A DNA stretch of 64,000 bases from the NCBI GenBank assembly GCA_030247855.1, contig JAPDRN010000008.1, forward strand, positions 525,958 to 589,957, given 5' to 3'. Numbering within the stretch: position 1 is the first letter of the stretch; each line of letters begins with the position of its first letter. Made by a program: the position numbers and the translations under genes. The notes below the pieces were generated by a model. The model did not search any database. It saw nothing but the letters and a program-made list of their open reading frames with translations, and was not told the origin of the DNA. Source of the stretch: Knufia peltigerae. Its lineage: Eukaryota; Ascomycota; Eurotiomycetes; Chaetothyriales; Trichomeriaceae. Of the stretch, positions 46,457 through 57,113 are shown in pieces.

Positions 46457-46813
46457 AACTTTGGAAGTGCATTTTGCTTTTGTCGGCGTGGTATTGGCGA
46501 TTCGGGAGTAAACAAAAAGTTGAGACCGGGCCTGTCTTGCCTTACAAAGGTTGGTTTAAGGCTGATTGGATCGCTTCTACGGAGTAGCTTTATGATACCC
46601 CCTTGAATATATACTTGTTTTTGTAGCGTCCACATGCTGAACATGTTGTAATTGTACGTAGACCAAAGCTGAGGCCACCACTGCTTTCTTTGAATGCTTC
46701 TTCGTTTCTCCGGATGTCCCATTTACATTCATAGTTAATTTCGTCCCTGAGAAGCCCCTCACTAACGTGTGATCGTGTCGTCGTCGAGTGTGGAAAATTT
46801 ACACTTACAAAAT
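46457..46813. other. Short convergent intergenic stretch
   Basis: About 0.36 kb between two 3' ends, with a TACGGAGTA at 46578. No gene. Confidence 0.6.
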
Positions 46814-47680
46814 TCATAACATGGCTCTAGTGTGGTCCGAAGCCTGAAGGTCCAAGTCCAACGCGCCCAGGTCGACGCCGACGGCATTGTCTCCCAGGAG
46901 GACCTCCTGACAATCGTCGTCTGCGACGCCATTGACAAACTGTGTCACGACGAAGTCGACCCGACGACGTCCGATGACGGCCATGGGAGCGTGCCACGTC
47001 CCCGGCCCGTACGTGACGGCCTGGCCACCCGTCGCGACAAAGGCCCTGAGACGCGACAAGTCCGGCGGGTTTTGGATTTCGACGTCTTGTCCCGTCTCGC
47101 TCTTGGCGGAAGCGGATGAAGAAGACAGTGAAGGTGCGACGATGACTAGAAATACGGTCGTCGGCGTCGACTGACCTCTACTCGCCTCTGATGAGAGACC
47201 CAGAGGACTGAACGTCTGCGTGGTGTAAGGGTGTCTTTCGAGGATGGACACCTCGAACGCGAGCTGCTGCCGTTTCTTCTGGCCGGGCCGCGAAGACGTC
47301 GACGACGACGACGACGTATCGATCATGCCCACGCCGCTCAGGTTCCGAGGGAAACATGAAAACATGCTCATTTGAGGTCTGGAACGCGCAGCGGCACCGT
47401 CTGCGGGTGACGATGACGACCTGACGGGGTAATTGTCGACGAATTTCGAAACCGGCGAGGTTTTCAAGGCCGAGTTTTGGTTCGCAAAGACCGCCGTGGG
47501 TTGATGGGGCGAGTGGAGTGGTTCGGGTACTTTGGCGGGCACATTGTTCAGCGTGTCTGGAAAGGGGCTCGAGATGGCAGTCCCAAAGGGCGCAAAAGAC
47601 TCTGGTGTCAATGGCTCGATTGATAACAACCGACCACGACGGCCGTGGGATTCCAAGGGCGTGAGTGTAGGTGGCGTCAT
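46814..47680 (-). CDS. DAL3: Ureidoglycolate lyase (ureidoglycolate hydrolase fold)
   Basis: Single exon, 288 residues from the ATG at 47680 (the in-frame extension upstream starts with TTG). Family landmarks in order: LLSIEPLTPESFAPFG, FSCFPR, FEVSILERHPYTTQTFSPLG, VFLVIVAP, LRAFVATGGQAVTYGPGTWHAPM and VDFVVTQFVNGVADDDCQE. These form the double-beta-barrel (cupin-like) core; the HAPM His is expected to be functional. The enzyme splits ureidoglycolate to urea and glyoxylate at the end of the allantoin pathway. Low-complexity Ser-rich inserts at about 85-100 and 125-140 make it longer than the roughly 195-residue yeast enzyme. No other purine-catabolic gene is nearby. Confidence 0.9.
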   Translation of the reverse strand: MTPPTLTPLESHGRRGRLLSIEPLTPESFAPFGTAISSPFPDTLNNVPAKVPEPLHSPHQPTAVFANQNSALKTSPVSKFVDNYPVRSSSSPADGAAARSRPQMSMFSCFPRNLSGVGMIDTSSSSSTSSRPGQKKRQQLAFEVSILERHPYTTQTFSPLGLSSEASRGQSTPTTVFLVIVAPSLSSSSASAKSETGQDVEIQNPPDLSRLRAFVATGGQAVTYGPGTWHAPMAVIGRRRVDFVVTQFVNGVADDDCQEVLLGDNAVGVDLGALDLDLQASDHTRAML

Positions 47681-48994
47681 TTCTTTTTTTCTGTTCAAGT
47701 TGAACAATCCGGACCGTCAACCGTCTAGAGCCGGGGATCTCGCTCCTTCGGATTCGGCTTTTTTATCGGTATCCGCGTTCGTTGGTTTGATGTGTTACTC
47801 CGTACGTGTACGCTCAAAAGGTTCCTTCTTTGAGGCACCGCACAAAAGCCTCACTTTCCGCGCCCGACTTTGAGCGAAAAAGGGCCAAGGGTCAAGAACA
47901 AAAAAGAAACACCTATCTCCGTCGTCCGTTCTTCTTTGAAGCCCGAGAGATGTACTGTATTCGGGTTTGGCGTCACGGAATCGAGAGGCCGGCGAATGGA
48001 TGATGTCTTTCTCTAGCAAGTAGTGTTTTGAAAGAAGCTGAATTACTCATCAAGGAATCGGGGTCCACTGATATTTGCCGTGGATGAGGCTGACGAGTGA
48101 GGATCGTAGCCGGTACAATCGTTTTTGGATCCAAGCCAAACAGGGACGAACGTGCGATTTCGAGATACGGCGTACGGGGTACACGGCGGACGCGTTTACC
48201 AGTGTTACGTATATCTTGCTGGTATGGATCAAGTCAAAAGACTGAAGAATCGTTGCGCGTATGCGAAGCAGAATGACTAAAGAGCTCGGGTACCTGGATG
48301 AAGTAGTCCGGGTCTCGGCACAGACACCGACGAAGATGGGGAGGGCACTTTTTCAGGCGTCGTGATAAGCTACAAGCCTAATGAGTTTGAGCCATTTGGC
48401 TCGCTGCGGGCACCGTCTTGGCCTTGTCCTCGCTCCCTATTGCCCTTGTTAGGTTTAGGCTCTAAGCCCTAGAAGCCTCTTCGGACGTCACTTATCGCTC
48501 CCCGGAAGGTGCCCCCGATAACCCGTAAAATGCTCTTCGTACACACCCTACCTACCTACTTTGCCCAGGTACGGAGTAGCTACAGTACTATTGTACGAAG
48601 GGTTCCCAAATACTCAAAAATCCACTCCTTATCACACACACACACATCATTCTTTCCAATATCGCATTGATGCAATCTCCAGTGGCACTATCCGGAATGC
48701 GTCTTTGTCTCACACAGGTACTTCTTCCGCTTTCTCCGCTCAAGTTTTTGCTACGACCGAGTCCGTCCCTGGCGGTTATGGAGTTACCTTTTCTAGGAAT
48801 CTTGCCGTTTGCTTTCGTAATGCATCAATTTTGCCAATCTTGAACGAGCCTTCCATATGTTTTTGCCAGTTTTTTCTTTGCTACCATGTATATCGATCCC
48901 AAGATTATAAAGCCTCCAGCAGTAACCGCCTCATGTCCTCGGCTCACAGTCTTGTACCAGCCTCTACCTCCATAAACATCCTTCAAACCTCACG
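47681..48994. other. 1.3 kb intergenic, divergent promoters
   Basis: Lies between the starts of ureidoglycolate lyase and the MFS transporter. TACTCCGTA at 47796 and TACGGAGTA at 48570. A TACC-rich stretch near 48548 and a (CA)n run near 48635. No gene seen. Confidence 0.5.
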
Positions 48995-50656
48995 ATGGAG
49001 ACTTACCTGCAATATCGTCGAATAGGACGCACGATCGAGAAGCAACTCGAGTCTCCCGATGTCGAGTCTGCACGCCAACTACCATGCTTATCCCGCCAAA
49101 AGACCAAGGTTGTCAACGGAAGGTCAATACTGATCGTTGAATGGGACGGACCTGACGACCCCTTGAATCCCCGAAATTGGTCTCGTTTTCGACGGGTTTA
49201 TGCGACACTTATCATATCTGCCATCGCATTCATGGTCGGAGCGGCGGCGCCAATCGATGCAGCCGTTCTACCTCAAGCTGCGAAAGACCTTGGTGTCAGC
49301 GAGGTAACAGAAACACTCGCGGTCGGCGTCTTTTTGATTGGGTTCGGTGCCGGGGCACTCATTTGCGGTCCGTTCTCTGAAGTGTTGGGCAGAAGTGGCA
49401 CATACATCGTCTCCCTCATTTTCATGTGCATCTGGCTGATGGCCTCCGCACTGGCTCCCAACCTCGGCGCTCAAATCGTCTTCCGATTTCTGGCTGGCTT
49501 TAGCGGTGCATCACCCCTCGTCTGCGCGGGAGGATCAGTGTCGGATATGTTCACGCCCCTCGAGAAGACGTACATGTTTCCGATATTCGCCCTCGGAGGA
49601 TTTCTCGGGCCACCACTTGGTCCTGTGATGGGCGCCTGGGTACCTCAGTCTCCTTATCTGCATACATGGAGATGGACAGAGTGGATCGCGCTGCTCACAG
49701 CCGCAGTCGTGCTCTTTTTAGCCTTTTTCTTCCAGCCAGAGACTTTTCCACCGCTTTTGCTGAGTTGGAAGGCCAGGCATCTACGCAGGATCACTGGCGA
49801 CAAACGCTACTACGCTGCACACGAGATCGAGCGCATACCAATTGTGACGCGGCTCAGGGTTGCCCTACCGAGGCCATTTGTCATGGCTGTCACCGAACCA
49901 GTGATCTTCTTGATCACTTTGTATATGTCGGTCTTGTACATCATTCTCTTCACATTCTTCGATGGATACGACTTCATCTTTCGCGAGACGTACGGTGTGT
50001 CTCAAGGTATTTCAAACACGATATTCATAGGAATTGCCATTGGCGTATGCTTCGGTGGAGCCTGGCTGCCTTGGATGTACAAGATGACTGTACAGGCCCA
50101 GAAAAAGGCAGAAGCACACGGCAAAGCGCAATTCGATCCCGAGATCAGGCTATGGTTCGCCATGCTGGGTGGTGCCCCAGCAATACCAGTCTCACTATTG
50201 TGGATGGGCTGGACAGCATACCCCAGCGTCTCGATCTGGTCACCAATTATCGCTTCGGTCCTTTTCGGCTATGGCACAATCATGATCTTCATCAGCTCTT
50301 ATATGTACATCATCGACAGTTACGAGATGTATGCTGCAAGTGCGCTGACATTCGCCACGTTAGCTCGATATATCATTGCAGGGGGGATGACGGTCGTCGG
50401 CATCCCCTTCTACAAGAATATGGGCGTGCATTGGACTTTGACCATCTTGGCGGCCCTGAGTGCCTTACTTGCTCCACTGCCATACGTGTTTTACAAGTAT
50501 GGGTACATAATCCGGAGAAAGAGTCGATTTGCAGTAAGTCGGGCAGCGGAGGACGAGGTCGTGCCTGTTCAAAACGAGTCATCTGGTTCGTCGTCTATGT
50601 CCGTCCCGCTGGAAATGGACAAGGAGCGTTCAGATGATCCAGCGCCGGCGGCATAA
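48995..50656 (+). CDS. MFS transporter, DHA1 drug/polyamine antiporter type
   Basis: Single exon, 553 residues. A hydrophilic N-terminus with the typical WDGPDDPLNPRNWS motif precedes twelve hydrophobic segments. The loop 2-3 motif reads ICGPFSEVLGR, and the motif C-like segment in helix 5 reads GGFLGPPLGPVMGAW. The central loop (residues about 255-290) is basic. These features place it with fungal FLU1/TPO/CYHR-type proton antiporters in the plasma membrane, which export drugs or polyamines. The tail is Ser/Glu-rich and cytosolic. Substrate not deducible. Promoter shared in part with ureidoglycolate lyase. Confidence 0.93.
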   Translation: METYLQYRRIGRTIEKQLESPDVESARQLPCLSRQKTKVVNGRSILIVEWDGPDDPLNPRNWSRFRRVYATLIISAIAFMVGAAAPIDAAVLPQAAKDLGVSEVTETLAVGVFLIGFGAGALICGPFSEVLGRSGTYIVSLIFMCIWLMASALAPNLGAQIVFRFLAGFSGASPLVCAGGSVSDMFTPLEKTYMFPIFALGGFLGPPLGPVMGAWVPQSPYLHTWRWTEWIALLTAAVVLFLAFFFQPETFPPLLLSWKARHLRRITGDKRYYAAHEIERIPIVTRLRVALPRPFVMAVTEPVIFLITLYMSVLYIILFTFFDGYDFIFRETYGVSQGISNTIFIGIAIGVCFGGAWLPWMYKMTVQAQKKAEAHGKAQFDPEIRLWFAMLGGAPAIPVSLLWMGWTAYPSVSIWSPIIASVLFGYGTIMIFISSYMYIIDSYEMYAASALTFATLARYIIAGGMTVVGIPFYKNMGVHWTLTILAALSALLAPLPYVFYKYGYIIRRKSRFAVSRAAEDEVVPVQNESSGSSSMSVPLEMDKERSDDPAPAA

Positions 50657-50911
50657 TCCGTGATGCCGGTTCTGAAGGTCGCCTGTTGACAATAGACCCT
50701 CATGTATTTAGCAAGCGTAAGCGAAAGTTCTTATCAATCAATATTTCTTGAGCCATCAGCGCGCTGTAATCTCTCAAATCGATGTTTAATACGACCGATA
50801 CTCATTCCTTCGTCGTCAGTGGGGATTCGATCAGTTCCACGAAAACACCTAGAATCTGTAAGGCTGGAGGAGTGAAGGTTACTGGTAGCAGTCTGTTCGC
50901 TTCCTTCTAAA

Positions 50912-51574
50912 TTAACCTGACCAGGTTTCGTTGGCAATGAGTGATCGTAGGAACTCGACTGTCGCCCAAGCTGCCGTATCCTCGAACATATCTATGAACT
51001 CTTGACCCGCCCCAATCTTCACCCGGTCTTCAGTAAACTCCGGAGCGAGGACGTTCGCCATGAGAGCATAGTCGGCGCCTTCACAGAGCCTCAATGCTTT
51101 CCAACACCTGCCGGGTACCGAAACAATGGGTGTTTGGCCCGCAAGGTAATCGCGACCGAGAGTGATCTTCTCGGCAATTGGCGATTCCGCCTCACGGCGT
51201 CCGGAAAGCGAAGGATGTCGTGGAGGTATAAAGGTATAATACTCCACCGGCCCGCCCTCTATCAGAACATGTGTGTCATCTGGGTCGAGAAAATGAAGAA
51301 AATTAACAGGAAACTTTTCTGTCAGCATATAATAGTTGTGCGATTGGGCCGCCAGAGGTTTGGCGGAACGAGTAAAGACAGAAGGAATGTTGGCCTCGCT
51401 TGTGTTCGGCGTTGCAGGTGCTGGAGTGACATTATGGCATGAGCGACCGACAATGCCGATATATCCAGATTCTTTTGGCAAGTATGTCAAGCCCAGTGTT
51501 TCGATGAGAAAGTCGGCTCTTGAAGGCGTGGAACGAGATGCGGGAGTATCAACCGTGCGCATAAGGTCAGACAT
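50912..51574 (-). CDS. Cupin-fold DUF985 protein
   Basis: Single exon, 220 residues. Motifs of the DUF985 (cupin_5) family: ADFLIETLGLTYLPKESGYI at the start, SHNYYMLTEKFPVNFLHFLDPDDTHVLIEGGPVEYYTF in the middle (a split strand pair of the RmlC-like jelly roll), LGRDYLAGQTPIVSVPGRCWKA and a C-terminal VLAPEFTEDRV. Bacterial relatives are small cytosolic proteins of unknown or sugar-epimerase-like function. A family-specific insert of about 30 residues (NVTPAPATPNTSEANIP) is present. Convergent with the MFS gene. Function not assigned. Confidence 0.88.
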   Translation of the reverse strand: MSDLMRTVDTPASRSTPSRADFLIETLGLTYLPKESGYIGIVGRSCHNVTPAPATPNTSEANIPSVFTRSAKPLAAQSHNYYMLTEKFPVNFLHFLDPDDTHVLIEGGPVEYYTFIPPRHPSLSGRREAESPIAEKITLGRDYLAGQTPIVSVPGRCWKALRLCEGADYALMANVLAPEFTEDRVKIGAGQEFIDMFEDTAAWATVEFLRSLIANETWSG

Positions 51575-52057
51575 CTCGCTTCAAGGCTGAAGTTGACTGA
51601 GACAGATGTTTCAAGAACTACGAGAAGACCGGAAAGATGTTTGTGCCAAAGGAATCCCTTAGAGTCGTTGAGAGGGAGAAGGTCGTTGAGTGATCATCTA
51701 CGTTACGATTCCGTTGACTACAGAGTACGAAAACGAATACGAATACGAAGGTCACAATGCGGTCCTCGTATGCCGAGGCGATCCATCCATCACTCCACCG
51801 GATCTCAACACGCCGCGATGCTCCGTAGATTTCGATCCGCGTCTGCTGAGCGTGGAGCCACCTTGGAACTGGATACACTCTAATAGTCATACTTTTGGTT
51901 TATATCTCATAACGAGCCATCGACATCGTTACTCTTCCCTCACCACAGAATTGTCCGGTAGTGATCCGATCACCATAATCAAGCTAGGAATACAGCGACC
52001 CTCCACGCGAATCGCTGATTGAAGCGCACCTTGATTGAAACCGACGAGCCTTCCAAG
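51575..52057. other. Divergent intergenic stretch between cupin and TspO genes
   Basis: About 0.48 kb between two start codons; shared promoter region. Contains a (CGAATA)-like short direct repeat near 51728. No gene. Confidence 0.5.
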
Positions 52058-52696
52058 ATGTCCTACATACCGGGCCTCACACTTCCTTCGTCTGTCTTCT
52101 CAAATGCCCCCGTCTCGATCCTCCTTCCTCTCGGCCTCGGCTTGGGATCGGGCCTGATCTCTCAACCGGGTCGGATGCGGCCCAAGACATTCTCAGATCC
52201 TTCAGCCAAAGAGATGGGGAAGTTTAGGACGGTAGAAGAACAATACAAGGCCTTAAAACAGCCTCCTTTCAGACCGCCTCCTTACGTCTTCGCACCAGCG
52301 TGGACGACGCTGTATATGATGATGGGTTACGCGGCTCACAGGGCCTGGACGACAGGCATGTCTAGCCTGAGCCCCCAAGTCGTGGAGGACACCAGAAGAG
52401 GGGCCACCTTGTACACGCTACAACTAGGCCTGAACCTCATCTACATGCCACTGTTCTTTGGCCTGGGTAGGCCCATCGAAGGCATGCTCGACATTGTCAC
52501 CTTGACCGGGACCGTAGGTTACCTCACCTACGTTTGGAGCAAAGTGGACAAGACGGCAGCCTGCCTGATGGCCCCTTACCTGGCATGGCTCGGCTTTGCG
52601 ACATACCTGACTGCCGGCACGGGTCACCTCAATGGCTGGACAATGTCGGGCACTGAAAAGAAGGAGGACACTGCCGTGGAAAAGAAGGAATCATAG
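52058..52696 (+). CDS. TspO/MBR family (translocator protein)
   Basis: Single exon, 212 residues from MSYIPGLTLP; the in-frame upstream extension starts with TTG. The five-helix TspO pattern is clear: an N-terminal hydrophobic helix (VSILLPLGLGLGSGLIS), the motif KQPPFRPPPYVFAPAWTTLY (PPxxxFxPxWtxLY) with the following MMGYAAHRAW, then LQLGLNLIYMPLFFGLGR and the last two helices around LTGTVGYLTYVW and APYLAWLGFATYL. Family members bind porphyrins and cholesterol; fungal and mitochondrial homologues sit in the outer mitochondrial or other membranes. A lysine/glutamate-rich tail (EKKEDTAVEKKES) is extra. Role in this fungus unknown. Confidence 0.93.
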   Translation: MSYIPGLTLPSSVFSNAPVSILLPLGLGLGSGLISQPGRMRPKTFSDPSAKEMGKFRTVEEQYKALKQPPFRPPPYVFAPAWTTLYMMMGYAAHRAWTTGMSSLSPQVVEDTRRGATLYTLQLGLNLIYMPLFFGLGRPIEGMLDIVTLTGTVGYLTYVWSKVDKTAACLMAPYLAWLGFATYLTAGTGHLNGWTMSGTEKKEDTAVEKKES

Positions 52697-53357
52697 TCGA
52701 CGTGTCGGCAGTTCCTCGAACGCTGACAGGGTATAGCAGAGCGTCTGCCCTTGCATCAGTGTTTCTATTCCAAGTTCTATATTACGTCGTTGATGTCACA
52801 ACGCGACGATATGTAACGCAAAGGTTGTCGCTTTCTCTGACACTGCGAGAATTGCTGTCAGGGGAGGCTTGGGAATCTCTACCATCGATGCTAATTGACC
52901 ATCTAATACGCTTCTCGGGCATCTGTTCAATCGTCGGAATCTGTCTTCCTGCACTCATGAATCTCATCGACGTCAAAAACAAGCCCACCTGAATATGACA
53001 ACCTCGTGCAATTGCTCCGCCGTAGAGGATGTGTAGCTCGCTTTGTATTGTGGTGGCTAACATCAGGCTGAGCAAGGCTATTGCTAGCACACACAAAGTA
53101 GTATCCCAGAATCATAAGAATAGCCGCCTTCAATCGTTTACGAGCAAATCTGACAAGTTGGAGAAAGATGAATTTTGTTCTCATACAACTCAGACATATC
53201 TTCATTAGGATGTCTTGACCATGGGCATTGGCTAGCTAGCTTCTCACAAAAATGGCATGGCACCGAGTTCTTTCCATCTCCATTTCAAACATTCAAACAA
53301 AAGGGGGGGTATCTGGCACTGTGCAAATTTTCAAACAAAACAAAGTCCTCTTCGACC
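52697..53357. other. Convergent intergenic stretch
   Basis: About 0.66 kb between two 3' ends. A 96-codon frame directly after TspO starts with GTG and contains hydrophobic runs but lacks family features; treated as UTR. Confidence 0.5.
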
Positions 53358-56300
53358 TCAGGATAGAAGTCTTTCGATATCCCTCAGAGTCCCCGTGCGT
53401 TCCTGTCTCTTCATTCCAGCGTCTCTTTCGCCAAACGCCTCGCTCGCGAGCTTCCTCTTCCTCGCCTGTATCTCGAGCACTTCATCTTCAATCGTGCCCT
53501 CGACGATCAGTCGTACCACTTTGCAGTCTCGCGTTTGTCCGAGCCGGTAGACCCGGTCGACTGCCTGATCCTCAATCGCCGGGGCCCACCACGAGTCGGC
53601 CAGGATGACTTGATTGGCGGAGACGAGGTTCAGCCCGACCGAGCAAACCGAGAGGGACGCCAACATGATCTTGCACGATGCGTCGTTGTTGAGAATGTCC
53701 ATCGCGGCATCACGACGTGCGGAATTCATTTTGCCGTCCAGGCGGGTAAAGTTCAGTCCGTCGCGGAGGAGTTGGGCCTGGACAATGTCCAAGAACGACG
53801 TCCACTGCGAAAAGACGACCGTCTTGCCTTCCGCCTCGGCATCGGCAGCTTTCAGCAGCTTGACAAGCGCCTCGATCTTGCTACTGCTTGTCTCTGGATC
53901 GATGTCAACATCACGCTCGTCGTCGCCTTCACCGATGCCCGCGGCAGGCTCGACAAGCTTCTCCTTCTCTTCCAAGGGCGCGCGGCACATGGGGCATTTT
54001 TGTTGCGTCGTTATGACCCTCTCGATGCAATCTCGGCAGAAGACGTGAGCGCAACCCGTGATGACGGGGCTCTTCAGGGTGTCAAGGCACACGCAACAGT
54101 CCTCCTGTGAGTCGATACGGAGCTGCAATAGATCCTGAAGAGCCTTTCGGTTGGCAGGATTCAACACATCCACTGTGGTATCCCCTTCCACAAGCTCTAG
54201 CAGCTTTCTGACTCGCTCGTCGCCACACATTTTCCAATGATTGCAAGTCTGACGTAGTCTGAGAAGAACCTCAAGGAGATGCGTCATGTTGTTTTCTCCC
54301 TTCTTGACCTTCACGGCCTGGAGCAGACCTTGACCTTCTGCTTTGAATGCATCGTAGCGTTCCTGCTCATGAGGCAGGAAGCGAACGGTATACTTGTGGA
54401 AGCTGAGACCAGGAAGCTTCAAGTCAATAAATTTCATGTCTTTCATTCGACGGAGGCATAATGTTGACATGAGGGCTTGCAGCAGCAGACGCGAGTTGCC
54501 GTCGCCGTTCTTAAGAGGCCGAATTAAGGCGGAGTTGAAGATCTCGAACTCTGCTAAACCGCCAGACAAACGCAAAAACTTGACATGCGAGTAGAGGTCT
54601 TTCAAGTTATTCACAATAGGCGTGCCCGTCAGTACCCAGCGAGACCTAGCATCCAGTTTGGAGGCCGCCAAGGCCATTTTGGTCTTTGGGTTGCGAATCT
54701 GGTGGCCTTCGTCCAGGACGAGTCGTCGCCAAGTAATTGAGAATAAACCCTTTGCTGCAGGAGTCTTGATAGGCTCTGAGGAGCGATTTGGGAAAAGTTC
54801 CTGCGTCATGGTCTGATAGGTCGTAATCACAAGATCATACTTTTGCAACTCTTCCCGAGACAGGTCTTTGTTCTCCGCGCCGTGGTATGTCAATATCCTC
54901 GGTGTGTATTTCTTCCTAACGTGTAAAGACGCTTGATGACTCCAGTTACTCATGACACCCAAAGGGGCAATGATGAGGGTAGGTTGGCCATTTCTGTGTG
55001 GGTCAGCCATGAGGAGAGATATGATCTGAATAGTTTTGCCTGTATATTTCACATCAATAGGCTATCACTTGAAAACAATCTTGGGTGATAAACACGACTT
55101 ACCAAGACCCATATCATCAGCAAGGACCCCACCACTAGCAAGCTCTGGAGCTTTGCTGAACGTGAAATTCGTGGCGATGTTGGTGTAGAATTTACCGTTC
55201 TTCTTCCACATCTGCACGACATCATCGCTCTTTTGGGGCAAAGTTGGGAATTCATGGTCTAGCATCCACTGGAGCCCTTGCCGCTGATATGGAAGTAGGT
55301 GTGTTGCAAGTTGCGTGGGCTGCTCGGCCATTGGCATCTTCTCGAGAATATCCTCTCCAGCACCAATTCTGTGAAGCATGTCCTGAACATCGCGGGGATT
55401 GAAAGTCGTGGTACCATTCAGGATTTGATCCATGCTTTCCGATGGTTGACTCCCACCGATGGTTGAGGGACTGAGATTGCTGTATTTGTTGGAGGCTTGA
55501 TGACCATATACAGCATTACCCTTCCAGGCCATGACCGCTGCTGCCTTCTCTCTTGATTTCCTTTCCTTTTCCTGTTCTTGTAGGCGTCTTTTGAACTGAC
55601 CATACTGGTTCAAAGGGAGTCTCAATTCCTGCATCCTGCGAGCAAGGGCAGACGCGGCGATAGGATCACTGGTTCCGAATAATTTGAGGCCGATTGGACA
55701 GTCATAAAACGTTTGTGCGCCCGTAAGACAGCCCTCAACAAGCAGCTGTCCGGAGTCCATCTGCAGAAGCATTAATACTGGGCATTCAAGGAAAAGGAAC
55801 AGAGAGCGTTTAAGACAATATCAACGTGGGACAAAAGAGCGCAGGGACAGAGACACTTACCAAGGGAGCCAGCTTGGCTGCCACCTGCCTGTTAATGTGC
55901 CCAATTTGATCACGAAGCACATTGTCAATTCGAATGGCGTTGCTGTCGTAAGGATTGCCCGGCTCACGCTTCACTTTCACATATTCTCCAGTCGTGGCTT
56001 GACCATGGTAGAATCTGCAGCCCACAATCTTAGTATCAAGGATACCGTACAGCTGATAGCTCTCGTAAACATCATCGTCAAAGTCTTCGGTCAGGACGAT
56101 CTCGCGTGCGATGTCAGCTTCTTGTTCTTGCGTGGAAAGCCACAGATCTCTCTCCGAAGAACGATACGTTTGTACGCTGGAATTGTGCTTGGAATGATGA
56201 CTTGAAGAGCTAGGCTGGCTGGATGAGGGCGGGGTGGGCAAAGGTGCACGATATCGCTGGGAAGAATGAGATGACTTTTGCTTCGGTACTTTTGCCCTGG

Positions 56301-56427
56301 GTGGCCGTGGAAGGTCATTGTCATCACCTGTCAGGTCCACAGTCTCGATCTTTCTTTTTGGCATGTTCTTGGTGGATCCAGGCGTGGGAAAAGATGGTGG
56401 CAGAATTCGGGGCATGATGTCGAGCAT
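53358..56427 (-). CDS. SNF2-family helicase with HIRAN and RING domains (HLTF/Rad5-like)
   Basis: Three exons (56427-55861, 55760-55103, 55039-53358; introns 55761-55860 and 55040-55102) give 968 residues. The start is the ATG at 56427; the longer frame begins with TTG. Domains in order: a basic N-terminus with VDLTGDDND (a SUMO-interaction-like motif); HIRAN (about 120-230: YGILDTKIVGCRFYHG, REPGNPYDSNAIRI); SNF2 ATPase with DDMGLGKT (Walker A, about 405), DEGHQIRN (about 517) and TGTPIVN; a C3HC4 RING (about 722-759: CCVCLD, CAHVFCRDC, CPMC); and a helicase C domain ending in DRVYRLGQTRDCKVVR. This HIRAN-SNF2-RING-helicase order is that of HLTF and Rad5, which polyubiquitinate PCNA and remodel stalled forks. 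Nuclear. Confidence 0.94.
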
Positions 56428-56547
56428 GCCCTTGACCAAGACCTAAGGGGTGGACATGAGTTCAATTCAAACAGATGAGAGCAACTCCCGCACAGGCGAA
56501 ATGGAGTTATGATGCTATTGATAATGGATGAAAGTGAAGTGCCTACG

Positions 56548-56910
56548 GAGGCGTGCACCAAAACGCTAGTGAGTGCTAGAGACAGAAATAGCTTAGTCCC
56601 ATAATTCTTATGACGGTTTAAAAAGACATTATATTTTTGGACCTTTTGGGTAAAGAGTACCTAATAAGGCCTGTAGTGACTACCAAATAAATAAGGAGGA
56701 TAAAACCCTAGAGTGTCTAGACTATTAGCTATGACCATCCCTAAAAGTTTAGCAGAGAGTACATATTTTTTAGGCTCTATTAGGCGCCACTTGCCTAAAC
56801 GCTCAAAAAAAACATGTCTTTTGAAATTGCTAATTAAATGACAGAGCTAGACTATTTTTGATGTTTAGCGCACTATAGAGGGAGGGTTAACAACATTTGG
56901 TGCACGCCTC
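56548..56910. mobile_element. AT-rich MITE-like element with 15 bp perfect terminal inverted repeats
   Basis: GAGGCGTGCACCAAA at 56548-56562 is matched by its exact reverse complement at 56896-56910. The 363 bp enclosed are much richer in A and T than the flanks and code for nothing. A small internal hairpin TTAGGC...GCCTAA lies near 56775. No clear target-site duplication is visible (left flank CTACG, right flank TGTGAG), so transposon origin is inference. It lies 121 bp upstream of the HLTF-like start codon. Confidence 0.55.
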
Positions 56911-56966
56911 TGTGAGCCTGAAATTAGAAGCTTGACGCGGGCAAGGTTTGTGCAAGGTATCGCGAA

Positions 56967-56976
56967 ATCACGTGAT
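56967..56976. promoter_or_regulatory. Palindrome ATCACGTGAT (E-box)
   Basis: A 10 bp perfect palindrome containing CACGTG, between the inverted-repeat element and the RIX1 3' end, followed by TATTTAAA. It is about 540 bp upstream of the helicase start. Confidence 0.4.
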
Positions 56977-57113
56977 ATTTAAATGGACAGGCGCAAACAA
57001 TGAGGCAGTCCTCCGTAATCTGTAGATGAAACGAATATCCTTGCAGAGAAGTATGGATTGTCAATCTAGCCTAAGTGTGGCGCTCAATACTATCGGAAAG
57101 CCCAAATTGTGTC

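Noticed and set aside
52702..52992. 96-codon frame after TspO as a small membrane protein
   Set aside because: Begins with GTG, six bases after the TspO stop, with no ATG or splice acceptor suited to make it a gene.
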